Below are positions 55,611-63,249 of a DNA stretch of 64,000 nucleotides, in pieces. The stretch is from a virus, in IMG/VR virus record IMGVR_UViG_3300032677_000017, positions 19,020 to 83,019 of that record; one strand, given 5' to 3'. Each line of letters starts with the position of its first letter. Within the stretch, counting starts at the first letter, position 1. Both the position numbers and the translations under genes were made by a program. The notes under the pieces are model-generated. The model worked only from the letters and a program-made list of their open reading frames with translations. It searched no databases and was not told the origin of the DNA.

Positions 55611-55685
55611 TGTGGGAACCGGGAGTCGAACCCGGAGACAACGGTTTTTAAGACCGTCCGCTCGATCCATTCGGCGTGTTCCCAC
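55611..55685 (-). tRNA. tRNA-Leu(TAA), short variable arm
   Basis: Acceptor GTGGGAA/TTCCCAC, anticodon arm ACGGT-CTTAAAA-ACCGT, T-arm CCGGG-TTCGACT-CCCGG. The variable region is only 5 nt, unlike normal bacterial Leu tRNAs, and CCA is not encoded. Confidence 0.7.
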
Positions 55686-55690
55686 AAAAG

Positions 55691-55720
55691 AAAAACCCTC
55701 CAAACCTTTCGGCTGGAGGG
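55691..55720 (-). terminator. intrinsic terminator just upstream of tRNA-Leu(TAA)
   Basis: On the minus strand CCCTCCA pairs with TGGAGGG, followed by TTTTTCTTTT. It would end transcripts of the small leftward genes at 55.8 kb and beyond, leaving no visible room for a promoter for the leftward tRNAs. Confidence 0.7.
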
Positions 55721-55842
55721 CGCTTCCTCACGAATCTCTTATCGTGTCAGGCGCACCCATCCCCGCAGGATGACAGATACGAACTGAGCGACAAGTTCTT
55801 CATGTGTTCCACCTTCTCACAAGAGCAACCGCATGACAAGGT
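55721..55842. other. short non-coding gap
   Basis: It lies between the terminator and the end of the 55843 gene. No gene or clear promoter is seen. Confidence 0.4.
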
Positions 55843-56286
55843 TTATTTTTTGGGATCCATCGCCGCATCCCCAAATCCTGCTGCCCGCATGCTATCCCGG
55901 CCGCGACGATAGGCTTCGAGGACATTGTGATTGTAGATTTTCATGTGTTTCAACGCGGGCCAGGGATTGCCGTCATCCCACGCATCATCGACAAACAGGT
56001 CTTTTACCGCGTCGGCTCCTGATTCGTCCACGGGAACGTCATACATTTCCCGCTGCCATTTCTGAATACACTTTTGGATAAATTCGCTTGGCGGCAGGCA
56101 GCTAAAATATGTCCAGAATTCTCTTGCCTGGCTCTCGCTCGGCACGATTGGGTTCTCTGACTGCCAGCGAAGAGCGGCTTCAACGATTCCCCTTACCGAG
56201 CTTTTCGATCTCGCTCCAGTGGACTCCCACTCTACCTCAGCCGCCTTCAACATCCCCTCGGGTACCTTGATCTTTTTCGCCGTCAT
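55843..56286 (-). CDS. protein of unknown function
   Basis: The protein has 147 residues from an ATG after GGGAGATGATGG (MTAKKIKVPEGMLKAAEVEWE...). The N-terminal 45 residues look like a short basic DNA-binding region; the rest is charged. Open frame upstream lacks coding character. Confidence 0.5.
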   Translation of the reverse strand: MTAKKIKVPEGMLKAAEVEWESTGARSKSSVRGIVEAALRWQSENPIVPSESQAREFWTYFSCLPPSEFIQKCIQKWQREMYDVPVDESGADAVKDLFVDDAWDDGNPWPALKHMKIYNHNVLEAYRRGRDSMRAAGFGDAAMDPKK

Positions 56287-56306
56287 CCCATCATCTCCCT
56301 TGCTCG

Positions 56307-56588
56307 TCAATGCAAAACAATCTTTTTCCCTGTTTGCGCGGTGAGCCTTGCCTCGTAGCGACCAACCTCGCGCTCCACCTCGTCGGCAAGCTCCTTCCAG
56401 TATTCCTCTATCGTGATGATGCCCTTTCCGATAAGAAGGCGCAGCAGCGCCGTGTTCTCGCAAAGCGCCGAGTTGACGCCGACGCGCAAATGCTTCGGCT
56501 CCGCATCCTTTGATCCCAACTCCCTCTCTGCCGCCACACCGGCCTGCATGGCCTGCATGGCCTTTTCATAGCGATCCCTGTCGCTCAT
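56307..56588 (-). CDS. small helical protein of unknown function
   Basis: The protein has 93 residues, helical and charged. A GGAGGATCG site precedes the ATG and follows directly after the ancestral stop of the MazG-like gene. Confidence 0.5.
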   Translation of the reverse strand: MSDRDRYEKAMQAMQAGVAAERELGSKDAEPKHLRVGVNSALCENTALLRLLIGKGIITIEEYWKELADEVEREVGRYEARLTAQTGKKIVLH

Positions 56589-56959
56589 CGATCCTCCTCA
56601 GTATTTCTTCCCGTTTGGTTTAAGGCGCTCCTCGCGCGTGTGGTCCTTGCGGGTAAGGTTGTAGGCCATCTTCTCCTGAAACGCCCCACCCAGGTCAATT
56701 CTGAGCCCGCAGACATATCCAGGATGCGGATCAGGCAATCCGCCATCTCGACCTCCAGCATTGTCCGGTGGGGCAGCTTGTCATCCATCAGGTTCTTGCG
56801 ATGACCCTCCATTGCCTCCGCCAGCTCGGACACGCAAAGCATGAGCATCTCGCCGACATTGCGCTCGACGGGTTGACCTGTCTCCAGATCCACCCACCAC
56901 TTTTTGTTGTTTTCATGAACCTCTTCAGCGAGGCTGTTGATCTTTTCTGCGGACGTCAT
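56585..56959 (-). CDS. MazG-like nucleotide pyrophosphohydrolase, frameshifted
   Basis: The frame starts at MTSAEKINSL after GTGAGGAG. Core motif: MLCVSELAEAMEGHRKN...LEVEMADCLIRILD, the metal-binding ExxE...ExxD set. After RILD the family sequence continues in another frame (CGLRIDLGGAFQEKMAYNLTRKDH...NGKKY), whose stop at 56598 lies just before the next gene's ribosome site. This points to a one-base indel near 56705. It may be a sequencing error, a pseudogene or a real shift. Confidence 0.65.
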   Translation of the reverse strand: MTSAEKINSLAEEVHENNKKWWVDLETGQPVERNVGEMLMLCVSELAEAMEGHRKNLMDDKLPHRTMLEVEMADCLIRILDMSAGSELTWVGRFRRRWPTTLPARTTRARSALNQTGRNTEEDR

Positions 56960-56966
56960 GGTCTCC

Positions 56967-57506
56967 TCACGCATAGATGTATTTCTCCCAACAGCTATCC
57001 TCTTCGAGCCCCACCAGCCTCAGCAGCGCCCTGGAGGTGTGAATGGTCAAGCGCCTCGGCCTCTTGATCAGCTTCATGTCGGCCTCCTCGGGAGTTCTGT
57101 CGGCCTTCTTGTGGTTGCAGAGATGGCAGCAGGTGACCAGGTTCTCCCACTTGTTCTGGCCGCCCCTCGATTTGGGAACGATATGGTCGAGCGTCATTCT
57201 CAGGGACGTCTTTTTCCCTCCGGAGACGACAATCTCCCCTGCCTTCCGGCCGCAATACTGGCACACCTTCCTGTCCCGGGAGTAGATGTTCTCGCGGGTG
57301 AGCATGGTGATGCGTATGGGGACTTTTGCCAGATGAGCCAATCTGATCACGGAAGGAAGCATGATCCCCGGGTACACCTCCCGGCCGTAGTCCTCCACAA
57401 TGACGCAGGCCTCCTTGACGTAGAGCGTGATGGCTCTACGCGCGGAGCACACTGCAATCGGCTCGTAGGATGCGTTCAGCACCAGGCAGGCCTTGTGGAT
57501 GCTCAT
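56967..57506 (-). CDS. HNH endonuclease
   Basis: The protein has 179 residues from ATG (MSIHKACLVLNASYEP) after GGGAGCTGG. The core is VCQYCGRKAGE...RMTLDHIVPKSRGGQNKWENLVTCCHLCNHKKADR, a complete HNH with CxxC. This type is common in bacteria and phages. Confidence 0.85.
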   Translation of the reverse strand: MSIHKACLVLNASYEPIAVCSARRAITLYVKEACVIVEDYGREVYPGIMLPSVIRLAHLAKVPIRITMLTRENIYSRDRKVCQYCGRKAGEIVVSGGKKTSLRMTLDHIVPKSRGGQNKWENLVTCCHLCNHKKADRTPEEADMKLIKRPRRLTIHTSRALLRLVGLEEDSCWEKYIYA

Positions 57507-57796
57507 ACCAGCTCCCTTGAGTTCCATGATTCAGCGCGGTGTTTCTTGTTGGCAATGGATTTGGGGACGACGAGTGTCGAGAGGCCATGGGCGCAGCATC
57601 CGGCGTTGATCATGCCCGGACCCGCGCAGTTGCATACCAGCTTTGCCTTGGCCTTGTACTCGGCGCTCTTGGGGTGCAGCAGGGACATATCCGCCAGGAT
57701 CTGCCTCTTCTCCTGGTAGATCAGCTCGATGCGGATCGACTCTTCCGAGTTTTTTTTTCCTCGCTGCTCAAAGTAGCTTTCTGTTGTGGTGTCCAC
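57503..57796 (-). CDS. small protein of unknown function
   Basis: The protein has 97 residues. A helical N-terminal half is followed by a Cys-rich part (CNCAGPGMINAGCC). It overlaps its neighbours by 1 and 4 bp. Confidence 0.5.
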   Translation of the reverse strand: MDTTTESYFEQRGKKNSEESIRIELIYQEKRQILADMSLLHPKSAEYKAKAKLVCNCAGPGMINAGCCAHGLSTLVVPKSIANKKHRAESWNSRELV

Positions 57797-58056
57797 TATG
57801 TGATCCTCATGGGGTTGAGCGACTTGAGGGGCGAGTTTTCCAGCATGGCGCGTTTCATCTTTCTTCTCTCGCGCCTGCGGGCCGAACGTTCCTTGCGCTG
57901 CACAATCTCCTGCTGGGCTTCCTCAATGCAGAGGCAGTCGCATCCGACGTTCTGGCATCCGCCCTCTTTGTGGTCCCGGTGCCAGCACATGTAGCAGATT
58001 TGCTTGTGCGTGAGAGGATCTTCCTGTGTTGGATTCAGGATCCAATTGTGTTCCAT
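57796..58056 (-). CDS. cysteine-rich zinc-binding protein
   Basis: The protein has 86 residues. CYMCWHRDHKEGGCQNVGCDCLC forms a dense Cys/His cluster, and the tail is very basic (KERSARRRERRKMKR). GGAGGAAAC precedes the ATG. Confidence 0.55.
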   Translation of the reverse strand: MEHNWILNPTQEDPLTHKQICYMCWHRDHKEGGCQNVGCDCLCIEEAQQEIVQRKERSARRRERRKMKRAMLENSPLKSLNPMRIT

Positions 58057-58076
58057 GTTTCCTCCATTCGACGACC

Positions 58077-58120
58077 ATCGTAAGTACGGCGGAAGGGGTT
58101 GTCAAGATTACTCCGGTAAC
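58077..58120 (-). promoter_or_regulatory. promoter with GTTACC box (58056 gene set)
   Basis: GTTACC (58120-58115), 9 bp, TTGACA (58105-58100), a 17-bp spacer and TACGAT (58082-58077). This is the strongest copy of the box-promoter layout. Confidence 0.75.
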
Positions 58121-58470
58121 CTGTCCGCCGCGCGGACCGTATCCGCTTCCAGGGGGTACCGTAGCAAACTTTGCCGGACCCCCTCGTAAACTTTGCTGAT
58201 CCGTCCAGGTTCTTCCAAGAAGGATGTAGTTGTTGCTGTGCCGATCTGTTCCCGGCCGATGCCGGTGAGACGCCAGTAGACGCCGTAGACGTTGGTCAGC
58301 GGGTGAACCTCCGACCTGTACCCAGTGTGGATTTTCCCTTCTTTCGAGATTATCCACTGGATGAGGATCTCTGGGGGCGGGGGGATAAGGGCCCATGACA
58401 CCCAGTTGCTGGCGTCCACATAATCCTCGCTGTTTGCGTTTGATTCGACATTAGAAGCGTGGATAGTCAT
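58108..58470 (-). CDS. protein of unknown function
   Basis: The protein has 120 residues from ATG (MTIHASNVESNANSED...) after GGGGGAGCG. It is beta-rich, with no known motif. Its last codons overlap the GTTACC box of the next promoter. Confidence 0.5.
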   Translation of the reverse strand: MTIHASNVESNANSEDYVDASNWVSWALIPPPPEILIQWIISKEGKIHTGYRSEVHPLTNVYGVYWRLTGIGREQIGTATTTSFLEEPGRISKVYEGVRQSLLRYPLEADTVRAADRLPE

Positions 58471-58621
58471 CGCTCCCCCGGAAGAACGTCCAGAGAGTGA
58501 TGGCAAAGGCGAGGAGCGCCGCGACCCTCTGTGTGTCGATGCCTCCGCCGATCACGCCAATCGCCCATCCGACGACGAGGCTGGCGAAGAGGGAACTCAG
58601 GATTGCGATGGTGAACCTCAT
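58451..58621 (-). CDS. small two-helix membrane protein
   Basis: The protein has 56 residues from ATG after AGGAGGAAAA. Two hydrophobic segments (IAILSSLFASLVVGWAIGVIGGG and VAALLAFAITLWTFF) flank a short loop. Holin-like size and topology, but no lysis genes are adjacent. Confidence 0.5.
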   Translation of the reverse strand: MRFTIAILSSLFASLVVGWAIGVIGGGIDTQRVAALLAFAITLWTFFRGSDDYPRF

Positions 58622-58902
58622 TTTTCCTCCTTCTTGCAGGTTCTGGTTACGATTGCCTTGCCGTCGTATACGACGGTCACCTGTCCGTAGCGGCTGGTGG
58701 AGTAGTAGCGGTAGGAGCCATCCGCACTGACGATGAAGGGGTTGGCTTCTGGCAGCGTCATCTTGCTGTCGGCGTAGATGTCCTGCCATTGCCCGTTGCA
58801 GGTTTGCACCCAGACCATGGCGACGACCGGCTGGGGCAGGATCTGGTGTGTTCCGAGGATTGAGCCGGAGTGGGCCACGGCGGCGAGGAGGAGTTCGATC
58901 AT
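58618..58902 (-). CDS. small possibly exported protein
   Basis: The protein has 94 residues from ATG (MIELLLAAVAHSGSILG...) after AAAGGTGGAAAG. The hydrophobic head could be a signal or anchor, and two Cys are present. It overlaps the membrane-protein gene by 4 bp. Confidence 0.45.
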   Translation of the reverse strand: MIELLLAAVAHSGSILGTHQILPQPVVAMVWVQTCNGQWQDIYADSKMTLPEANPFIVSADGSYRYYSTSRYGQVTVVYDGKAIVTRTCKKEEK

Positions 58903-59195
58903 TTGTCTTTCCACCTTTCTAGTGAATCGGCTTTTTGCGACAGCGCATCTTCCCATGCCAAGCGGCAGGCCTCTTGCCAACCAAGGCGCTCAAAGTCAAA
59001 CGCGGCCGAATAAGAGACAGTACAAACATGGTCCGTAAACTCCATCCGAACCGGGCTCTTGTCCGCCATCCTCCGCGTAAACCCTCCCCGGTGCCACACC
59101 CTCCTCCACACCGGCCCCCCGATCATCACAACACCACACCCATGACAGGGAGACGCGTCAGGGTGCAGCACAAGAAACTCCCTTACCGTTTTCAT
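58899..59195 (-). CDS. small protein of unknown function
   Basis: The protein has 98 residues from ATG (MKTVREFLVLHPDASPCHGCGVVM...); a TTG two codons upstream is an alternative. A CHGC pair and a C-terminal helical end are visible. Confidence 0.5.
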   Translation of the reverse strand: MKTVREFLVLHPDASPCHGCGVVMIGGPVWRRVWHRGGFTRRMADKSPVRMEFTDHVCTVSYSAAFDFERLGWQEACRLAWEDALSQKADSLERWKDK

Positions 59196-59256
59196 CGCCA
59201 ATCCCTTAAACCCTTAATCAGGAATCCTTTAATCAGAGAAACACCCAATCAACCAA

Positions 59257-59397
59257 TCAAGAAGGCATCCGCCCTCCCACCAACTCACGCCCCCCCCGGG
59301 GAGGAATGTTCCACCTCGGGCTCTTGCACAAAGGACAATAACGGGGATTCTCCACCTTCGGCTCCCACGTCCCCCTACACCGCATGCACGTCTTCAT
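59257..59397 (-). CDS. small zinc-ribbon protein
   Basis: The protein has 46 residues: MKTCMRCRGTWEPKV...YCPLCKSPRW. The two CxxC pairs spaced 15 residues apart match the family of tiny zinc ribbons found in phages, plasmids and archaea. The ribosome site is weak. Confidence 0.6.
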   Translation of the reverse strand: MKTCMRCRGTWEPKVENPRYCPLCKSPRWNIPPRGGRELVGGRMPS

Positions 59398-59398
59398 A

Positions 59399-59462
59399 AT
59401 AATCATCATCATCATCACTTTTATAACCGGGTGTCAAGAAAAAAATGATGATGATGATTATG
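59399..59462. repeat. long ATC/GAT inverted repeat
   Basis: ATAATCATCATCATCAT on the left arm matches the complement of ATGATGATGATGATTAT on the right arm over 17 bp, with a loop of about 29 nt. It lies at the turning point between leftward and rightward genes and could be a terminator-type or cruciform structure. Confidence 0.6.
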
Positions 59463-60000
59463 ATCAGACCGTGTAAATTTTACATACCATCCACATTTTT
59501 GCGGACAACTGGATCGGATAGTGGGGATTTTTTCGCTGAAGGGGTAACTGTTTCTATCACCCCCCACCATAGGGGGTGTACCCCTTGGTACCCCATCCCG
59601 GTCCCGCTCTGTACCTGCATTGCATGGACCCACATGATCTCATGTACGGTCCCATGGTATGAACAGGGTACACTCTAGAGAGACACTCCAACGCTCCCCG
59701 CGCAGTGTCTAATTGATTGAGGCTGATAGACTCACCATCCAATTGTCTATCACTCTCTATGAGATTGAATAGATATATCTGGATGAGGATATCTCCGCTA
59801 TGGTCCCGAGCTATATCGTGTATGTCATTCCATAGTAATCACTTGCAGGTTACCAAAGAGTTGGCCGGTATGTTACCTCCGTGACGTTGCACTAGCGTGG
59901 GATGTGTATTATTCGCTTGCATTATGTCTATTCCATTGTATGATGAATCTATGAAAGTAATCCACTCCACCTATATCAGCGTGGAGTCTACGAGGATCAA
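59463..60000. promoter_or_regulatory. 540-bp non-coding control region
   Basis: It has no ORF of note and many short palindromes. Two GTTACC boxes occur (59849-59854 and 59872-59877); the second is 9 bp from TTGCAC (-35), followed by TATTAT/TATTCG. ACTCCAC/GTGGAGT forms a hairpin just before the ribosome site of the 60001 gene. It likely starts the rightward transcript. Confidence 0.5.
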
Positions 60001-60729
60001 ATGAGACAATCGAATCGAAATGGAAGGGTACTCTACTCGGATGATAACGTCACTGTTATCGTCACCGGATTATCCCGCAAGAGCGAGAACGTGAAAACGG
60101 GACCCATGTTGCAGGTATTCATCCTGCAAACTGGAGTATCTCCACTAGATGGAGTTAAAACCGGCAGTGATTACGCTATCTGCGGGAATTGTCCGCATCG
60201 TAGAAACCCCATTACTGGTAAACGTTCCTGTTACGTCAATGTGGGCCAATCGCCACAAAATGTCTGGATATCCTTTAAATCAGGGGCTTATGCGCCGTTG
60301 GCGATCGAAGACTACGGCACAGTATTCAATGGTAAGCGAGTGCGATTAGGTGCCTATGGTGACCCTGCTTTTATCCCACAAAACATTGTCAGTGCTATTT
60401 GCTCCTCGTCCGCTAAGTGGGCGGGATACACTCACCAGTGGAAACGGGCAGAATGGTTAAAACCATACACCATGGCCAGTGTGGACAGTCCGGCAGAGCA
60501 AGCTATTGCCGCGGGGCGGGGGTGGCGGACGTTTCGAGTTAACTCCGACAATTCACCCATAGCCGGTGAGATCCGCTGTCCCTCGTCACCCGAGGGGGGG
60601 GACAAGGTTCAGTGTTATAACTGCTGCCTTTGTCATGGGGCGGGATCTGAACGAAACATTACAATTCAGGTACATGGATCTGGCAAAGCCAACTTTGTCT
60701 CTCTCGCGTCATTGACGGCACGCTCTTAA
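60001..60729 (+). CDS. conserved phage protein with CxxCxxR motif
   Basis: The protein has 242 residues. It has the pattern CGNCPHR...SCYVNVGQSPQNVWISFKSGAY, VRLGAYGDPAFIP, GYTHQW, MASVDSPAEQA and GWRTFRV, then a second Cys cluster CYNCCLCHG. This set is shared by a family of phage and plasmid proteins of unknown function. GAGGATCAA precedes the ATG. Confidence 0.65.
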   Translation: MRQSNRNGRVLYSDDNVTVIVTGLSRKSENVKTGPMLQVFILQTGVSPLDGVKTGSDYAICGNCPHRRNPITGKRSCYVNVGQSPQNVWISFKSGAYAPLAIEDYGTVFNGKRVRLGAYGDPAFIPQNIVSAICSSSAKWAGYTHQWKRAEWLKPYTMASVDSPAEQAIAAGRGWRTFRVNSDNSPIAGEIRCPSSPEGGDKVQCYNCCLCHGAGSERNITIQVHGSGKANFVSLASLTARS

Positions 60730-60748
60730 TTGGGCGCGCCGTTTTTTG
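60715..60748 (+). terminator. intrinsic terminator after the 60001 gene
   Basis: ACGGC...CGC pairs with GCG...GCCGT, followed by a TTTTTT run; the stop codon lies in the loop region. Confidence 0.7.
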
Positions 60749-60796
60749 TTTGCACATCAGCCGAGCTCGGGCGCATCCGGGCATGAGGATAGGACC

Positions 60797-61012
60797 ATGA
60801 AAGATACCAGAACGGCAATTGATCAGTACGTTGATTCCGAGGAGTATGAACAGGAACGGGATAAACGGGAACATGATGACGCAATCAAAGCATTTCAGGA
60901 GCAAAATCTTGCATGGGCAAGAATCCGCGAACTACCACGCAAGGACAATGTTTACAGCGCTATGATGCGCCGTTTCTATGGTCCTCCCCCAGATCCGCGT
61001 CCCGGCCTGTAA
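60797..61012 (+). CDS. small acidic/basic helical protein
   Basis: The protein has 71 residues from ATG (MKDTRTAIDQYVDSEEYEQERDKREHDD...) after AGGATAGGACC. It is strongly charged and helical, with no known motif. Confidence 0.5.
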   Translation: MKDTRTAIDQYVDSEEYEQERDKREHDDAIKAFQEQNLAWARIRELPRKDNVYSAMMRRFYGPPPDPRPGL

Positions 61013-61089
61013 TGCCGAAACCCCCCCATGGGGGTCCGCCGGAAATAGCCTACCGGCGCTGATAAGGCAGGCTAGAGAGCAGGGAATCA

Positions 61090-61332
61090 ATGAAGCAGGG
61101 AATCAGAGTACCAGAACCGCGAACCTATGACCTTAACGGGGGAAGTTGTCTCACTGCCACCGTTGCCGGAATTCCAGATCTTCAACTCGCCATCGTGGTA
61201 GACCATCGAGACGCGGCCCTGATAGCAGATGCACTCGCCATTCTTGAGCCGGACAATGACGACGATAGGGAGGCTGCCCAAAAGCTATCAGCCCTTATCG
61301 CTGAAGAGATTGGCCGTCCCATGTCGGCATGA
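61090..61332 (+). CDS. small protein of unknown function
   Basis: The protein has 80 residues with an alpha/beta look and an acidic turn (EPDNDDDREAA). Its stop overlaps the next open frame by 4 bp. Confidence 0.5.
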   Translation: MKQGIRVPEPRTYDLNGGSCLTATVAGIPDLQLAIVVDHRDAALIADALAILEPDNDDDREAAQKLSALIAEEIGRPMSA

Positions 61333-61355
61333 GAAAGGCAGAGGGGGGAGAGAAC

Positions 61356-61559
61356 ATGAGACCTGATCACAAGTACCTCGTAGACCATGGGTGGGTTCGT
61401 GACCCCAACCGGCCACAAAACACCATGGGAAACCGCATCCAGTACCTCTGGATGCACCCGCAGCTACGTCCGCAGGGACTAGCGCCAACCAGCCACGCGC
61501 TGTATGTACAGCAGAGAAAGGGGAATCACAATGAAAATCCATCGGGCAATCTGGTATAA
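61356..61559 (+). CDS. small protein of unknown function
   Basis: The protein has 67 residues from ATG (MRPDHKYLVDHGWVRD...) after a strong GGGGGGAGAG site. No motif is recognised. It overlaps the next gene by 29 bp. Confidence 0.5.
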   Translation: MRPDHKYLVDHGWVRDPNRPQNTMGNRIQYLWMHPQLRPQGLAPTSHALYVQQRKGNHNENPSGNLV

Positions 61560-61911
61560 GGCGGACGGGTCCATCATGAACGTCCAGCCTGTTGACGGTA
61601 AGAAGTTCGACTACAGGGAACTACAGAAGGCCGTCGGCGGCCTGATCGAGAGCATTATCCCGAACAAGGGACGAGTTAACCTGGATACCGGGCGGGTCGA
61701 GGTCACGGCCACGGGGCCCAAGTGCTCTCAAGTGTGGGCCAACGAAGAGGGGTTGCTCCTGGGCCTGAGCCCCAACCCGTTCACCCCGGTATTCGCCAAC
61801 ATGGAAGTCTACCGGTGCAATGGGTACGGGCCTGGCTGGAGAGTGGCAGGGAATGCCATTGCCGTCTACAGCGTCGAGAAGGATGCTGCACCCACCTACC
61901 CCGTCATCTAG
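61531..61911 (+). CDS. DUF3846-like phage protein
   Basis: The protein has 126 residues from ATG after AAAGGGGAATCACA. It fits the DUF3846 pattern: VQPVDGKKFDYRELQKAVGGLIESI, then VWANEEGLLLGLSPNPFTPVF and GNAIAVY. The function is unknown. Its TAG stop starts the third copy of the TCCGTATACG palindrome. Confidence 0.65.
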   Translation: MKIHRAIWYKADGSIMNVQPVDGKKFDYRELQKAVGGLIESIIPNKGRVNLDTGRVEVTATGPKCSQVWANEEGLLLGLSPNPFTPVFANMEVYRCNGYGPGWRVAGNAIAVYSVEKDAAPTYPVI

Positions 61912-61924
61912 TCCGTATACGTAC
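61909..61924. promoter_or_regulatory. TAGTCCGTATACGTAC stop-linked palindrome, copy 3
   Basis: It begins at the TAG stop of the DUF3846-like gene and differs from the other copies by one base in the right half (GTCCGTATACGTAC). Confidence 0.45.
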
Positions 61925-62018
61925 AAAACCGCCCGCCGGAGCGCATCCGGCAGGGTCCATCGGCAAGCCTTCATGGGGCGGACCTGAGCACCTACCGATT
62001 GCCGGGAAAGAGGAGCAC

Positions 62019-62348
62019 ATGACAAGGAAAAACCACAAGGTCGCCGATCTTGGCAGTTTCGCCACTCGAATCAATCCCATGACCATGGGATTCTCGCCCA
62101 AGATGGCCGCCATCGTCGGCGCTATCATCGGCCACGATTACGGCGTTAAGGACCGCAGGGGCAGACGCCCCACCGGGATCTCCATTACCAGCGATGGATT
62201 CGTCATCGCATCCAGCACAGCATCGGACGGCGGCGGTGTCTTTATCGGCGGCGCTGGCGACCTGGAACAGAACCTCTCCATCTGGAAAGCCGACCAGTCG
62301 GAGTTCGAAACCCACTACGCCAAAGTAACCGACTGGCGCAAACGGTAA
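62019..62348 (+). CDS. small protein of unknown function
   Basis: The protein has 109 residues from ATG after AAAGAGGAGCAC (MTRKNHKVADLGSFATRINPM...). Gly-rich strands are present (SDGGGVFIGGAGD). No motif is recognised. Confidence 0.55.
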   Translation: MTRKNHKVADLGSFATRINPMTMGFSPKMAAIVGAIIGHDYGVKDRRGRRPTGISITSDGFVIASSTASDGGGVFIGGAGDLEQNLSIWKADQSEFETHYAKVTDWRKR

Positions 62349-62350
62349 CC

Positions 62351-62394
62351 GTTACTTTCGTGATGTAGACAGTCAATCAGACACCCTGTAGAGT
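62351..62394 (+). promoter_or_regulatory. promoter with GTTAC box (rightward)
   Basis: GTTACT (62351-62356), 9 bp, TAGACA (62366-62371), a 17-bp spacer and TAGAGT (62389-62394). It has the same spacing as the leftward copies. Confidence 0.6.
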
Positions 62395-62421
62395 GGTTTG
62401 TGACATCGAGGGAGGTGAGGT

Positions 62422-62574
62422 TTGGTATTCACGGCGTTTCTGCTTGTGGCGGGTGGAGTTTCAATCTGGGCAGTCAGAAGGGCCCGGAACAACTCCACCC
62501 TTGTGATAGGGGGGTTGGCCCTCTATTGGATCTTCGGACGGCTGATGGCCATTCTGGCCCACCTGCTCTCCTAA
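62422..62574 (+). CDS. small two-helix membrane protein, TTG start
   Basis: The protein has 50 residues from TTG after GGGAGGTGAGG. Two hydrophobic segments (VFTAFLLVAGGVSIWAV and LVIGGLALYWIFGRLMAILA) flank RRARNNS. It is a holin-like candidate by size and topology only. Confidence 0.5.
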   Translation: MVFTAFLLVAGGVSIWAVRRARNNSTLVIGGLALYWIFGRLMAILAHLLS

Positions 62575-62683
62575 CCGGCAGCATGGGCTGCCGTCAGGGT
62601 TCCGGCGCAAGTCGTAATCCTGACGGGAGCCCAAAGCTCCAAATTGCCCACCGGGGGGCTATCCCGGAAGGAGGATTCACCCA

Positions 62684-63196
62684 ATGGAAAACACACCCAC
62701 CGTCGGCCAGATCACTGAACTGGCTCTCCGCTACGACAAGGCCCGTTCCGCCCGGAACCTGGCGCAGGAAGCCCTGAGCCAGATCGAGGCCGAGGCCGTC
62801 GCCATGGTCGAGAAGTATGGCCACTGCCCGGCAAAGGCTGAAAAATCCCGGCGTCTCTCCGGGCTCGGCTGCGACATCACCGTCACCCATGCCGATGCCG
62901 TCTCGGTCGTCACCGAGCGTGTCCTCGACCTGAAAAAGGCCCTCGAAGCCAACAAGAAAGACTCTGCCTTCGATGGCCTGTTCCGTGAGCGCATCTCCTA
63001 TGAGGCGGTGCAGAACCCACAGGAGACCATCGCCAACCTGCCCAAGAGGCTCTCTGTGCGTATCGGCAAGATGTTTGCCGGATGCTTCAAGATCAGCCCC
63101 AAGAAACCGGCCCTGAAGGTCACCGTGACCGATCAGGCGAAGGTTATCGGAGAGGGTCAGGGGTTCAAAGAGTACGTCGCGCAGATCGCGGCCTAA
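62684..63196 (+). CDS. phage protein of unknown function
   Basis: The protein has 170 residues from ATG after GGAAGGAGG. The N-terminal half is a coiled helix, and the C-terminal half has mixed strands. Position and size resemble small phage recombination-region proteins; no motif is seen. Confidence 0.55.
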   Translation: MENTPTVGQITELALRYDKARSARNLAQEALSQIEAEAVAMVEKYGHCPAKAEKSRRLSGLGCDITVTHADAVSVVTERVLDLKKALEANKKDSAFDGLFRERISYEAVQNPQETIANLPKRLSVRIGKMFAGCFKISPKKPALKVTVTDQAKVIGEGQGFKEYVAQIAA

Positions 63197-63249
63197 CCGC
63201 CCGCCCCGGGCGTACCGGGGTAACCCTCATCAGCACCAGCGCCGCCAGA

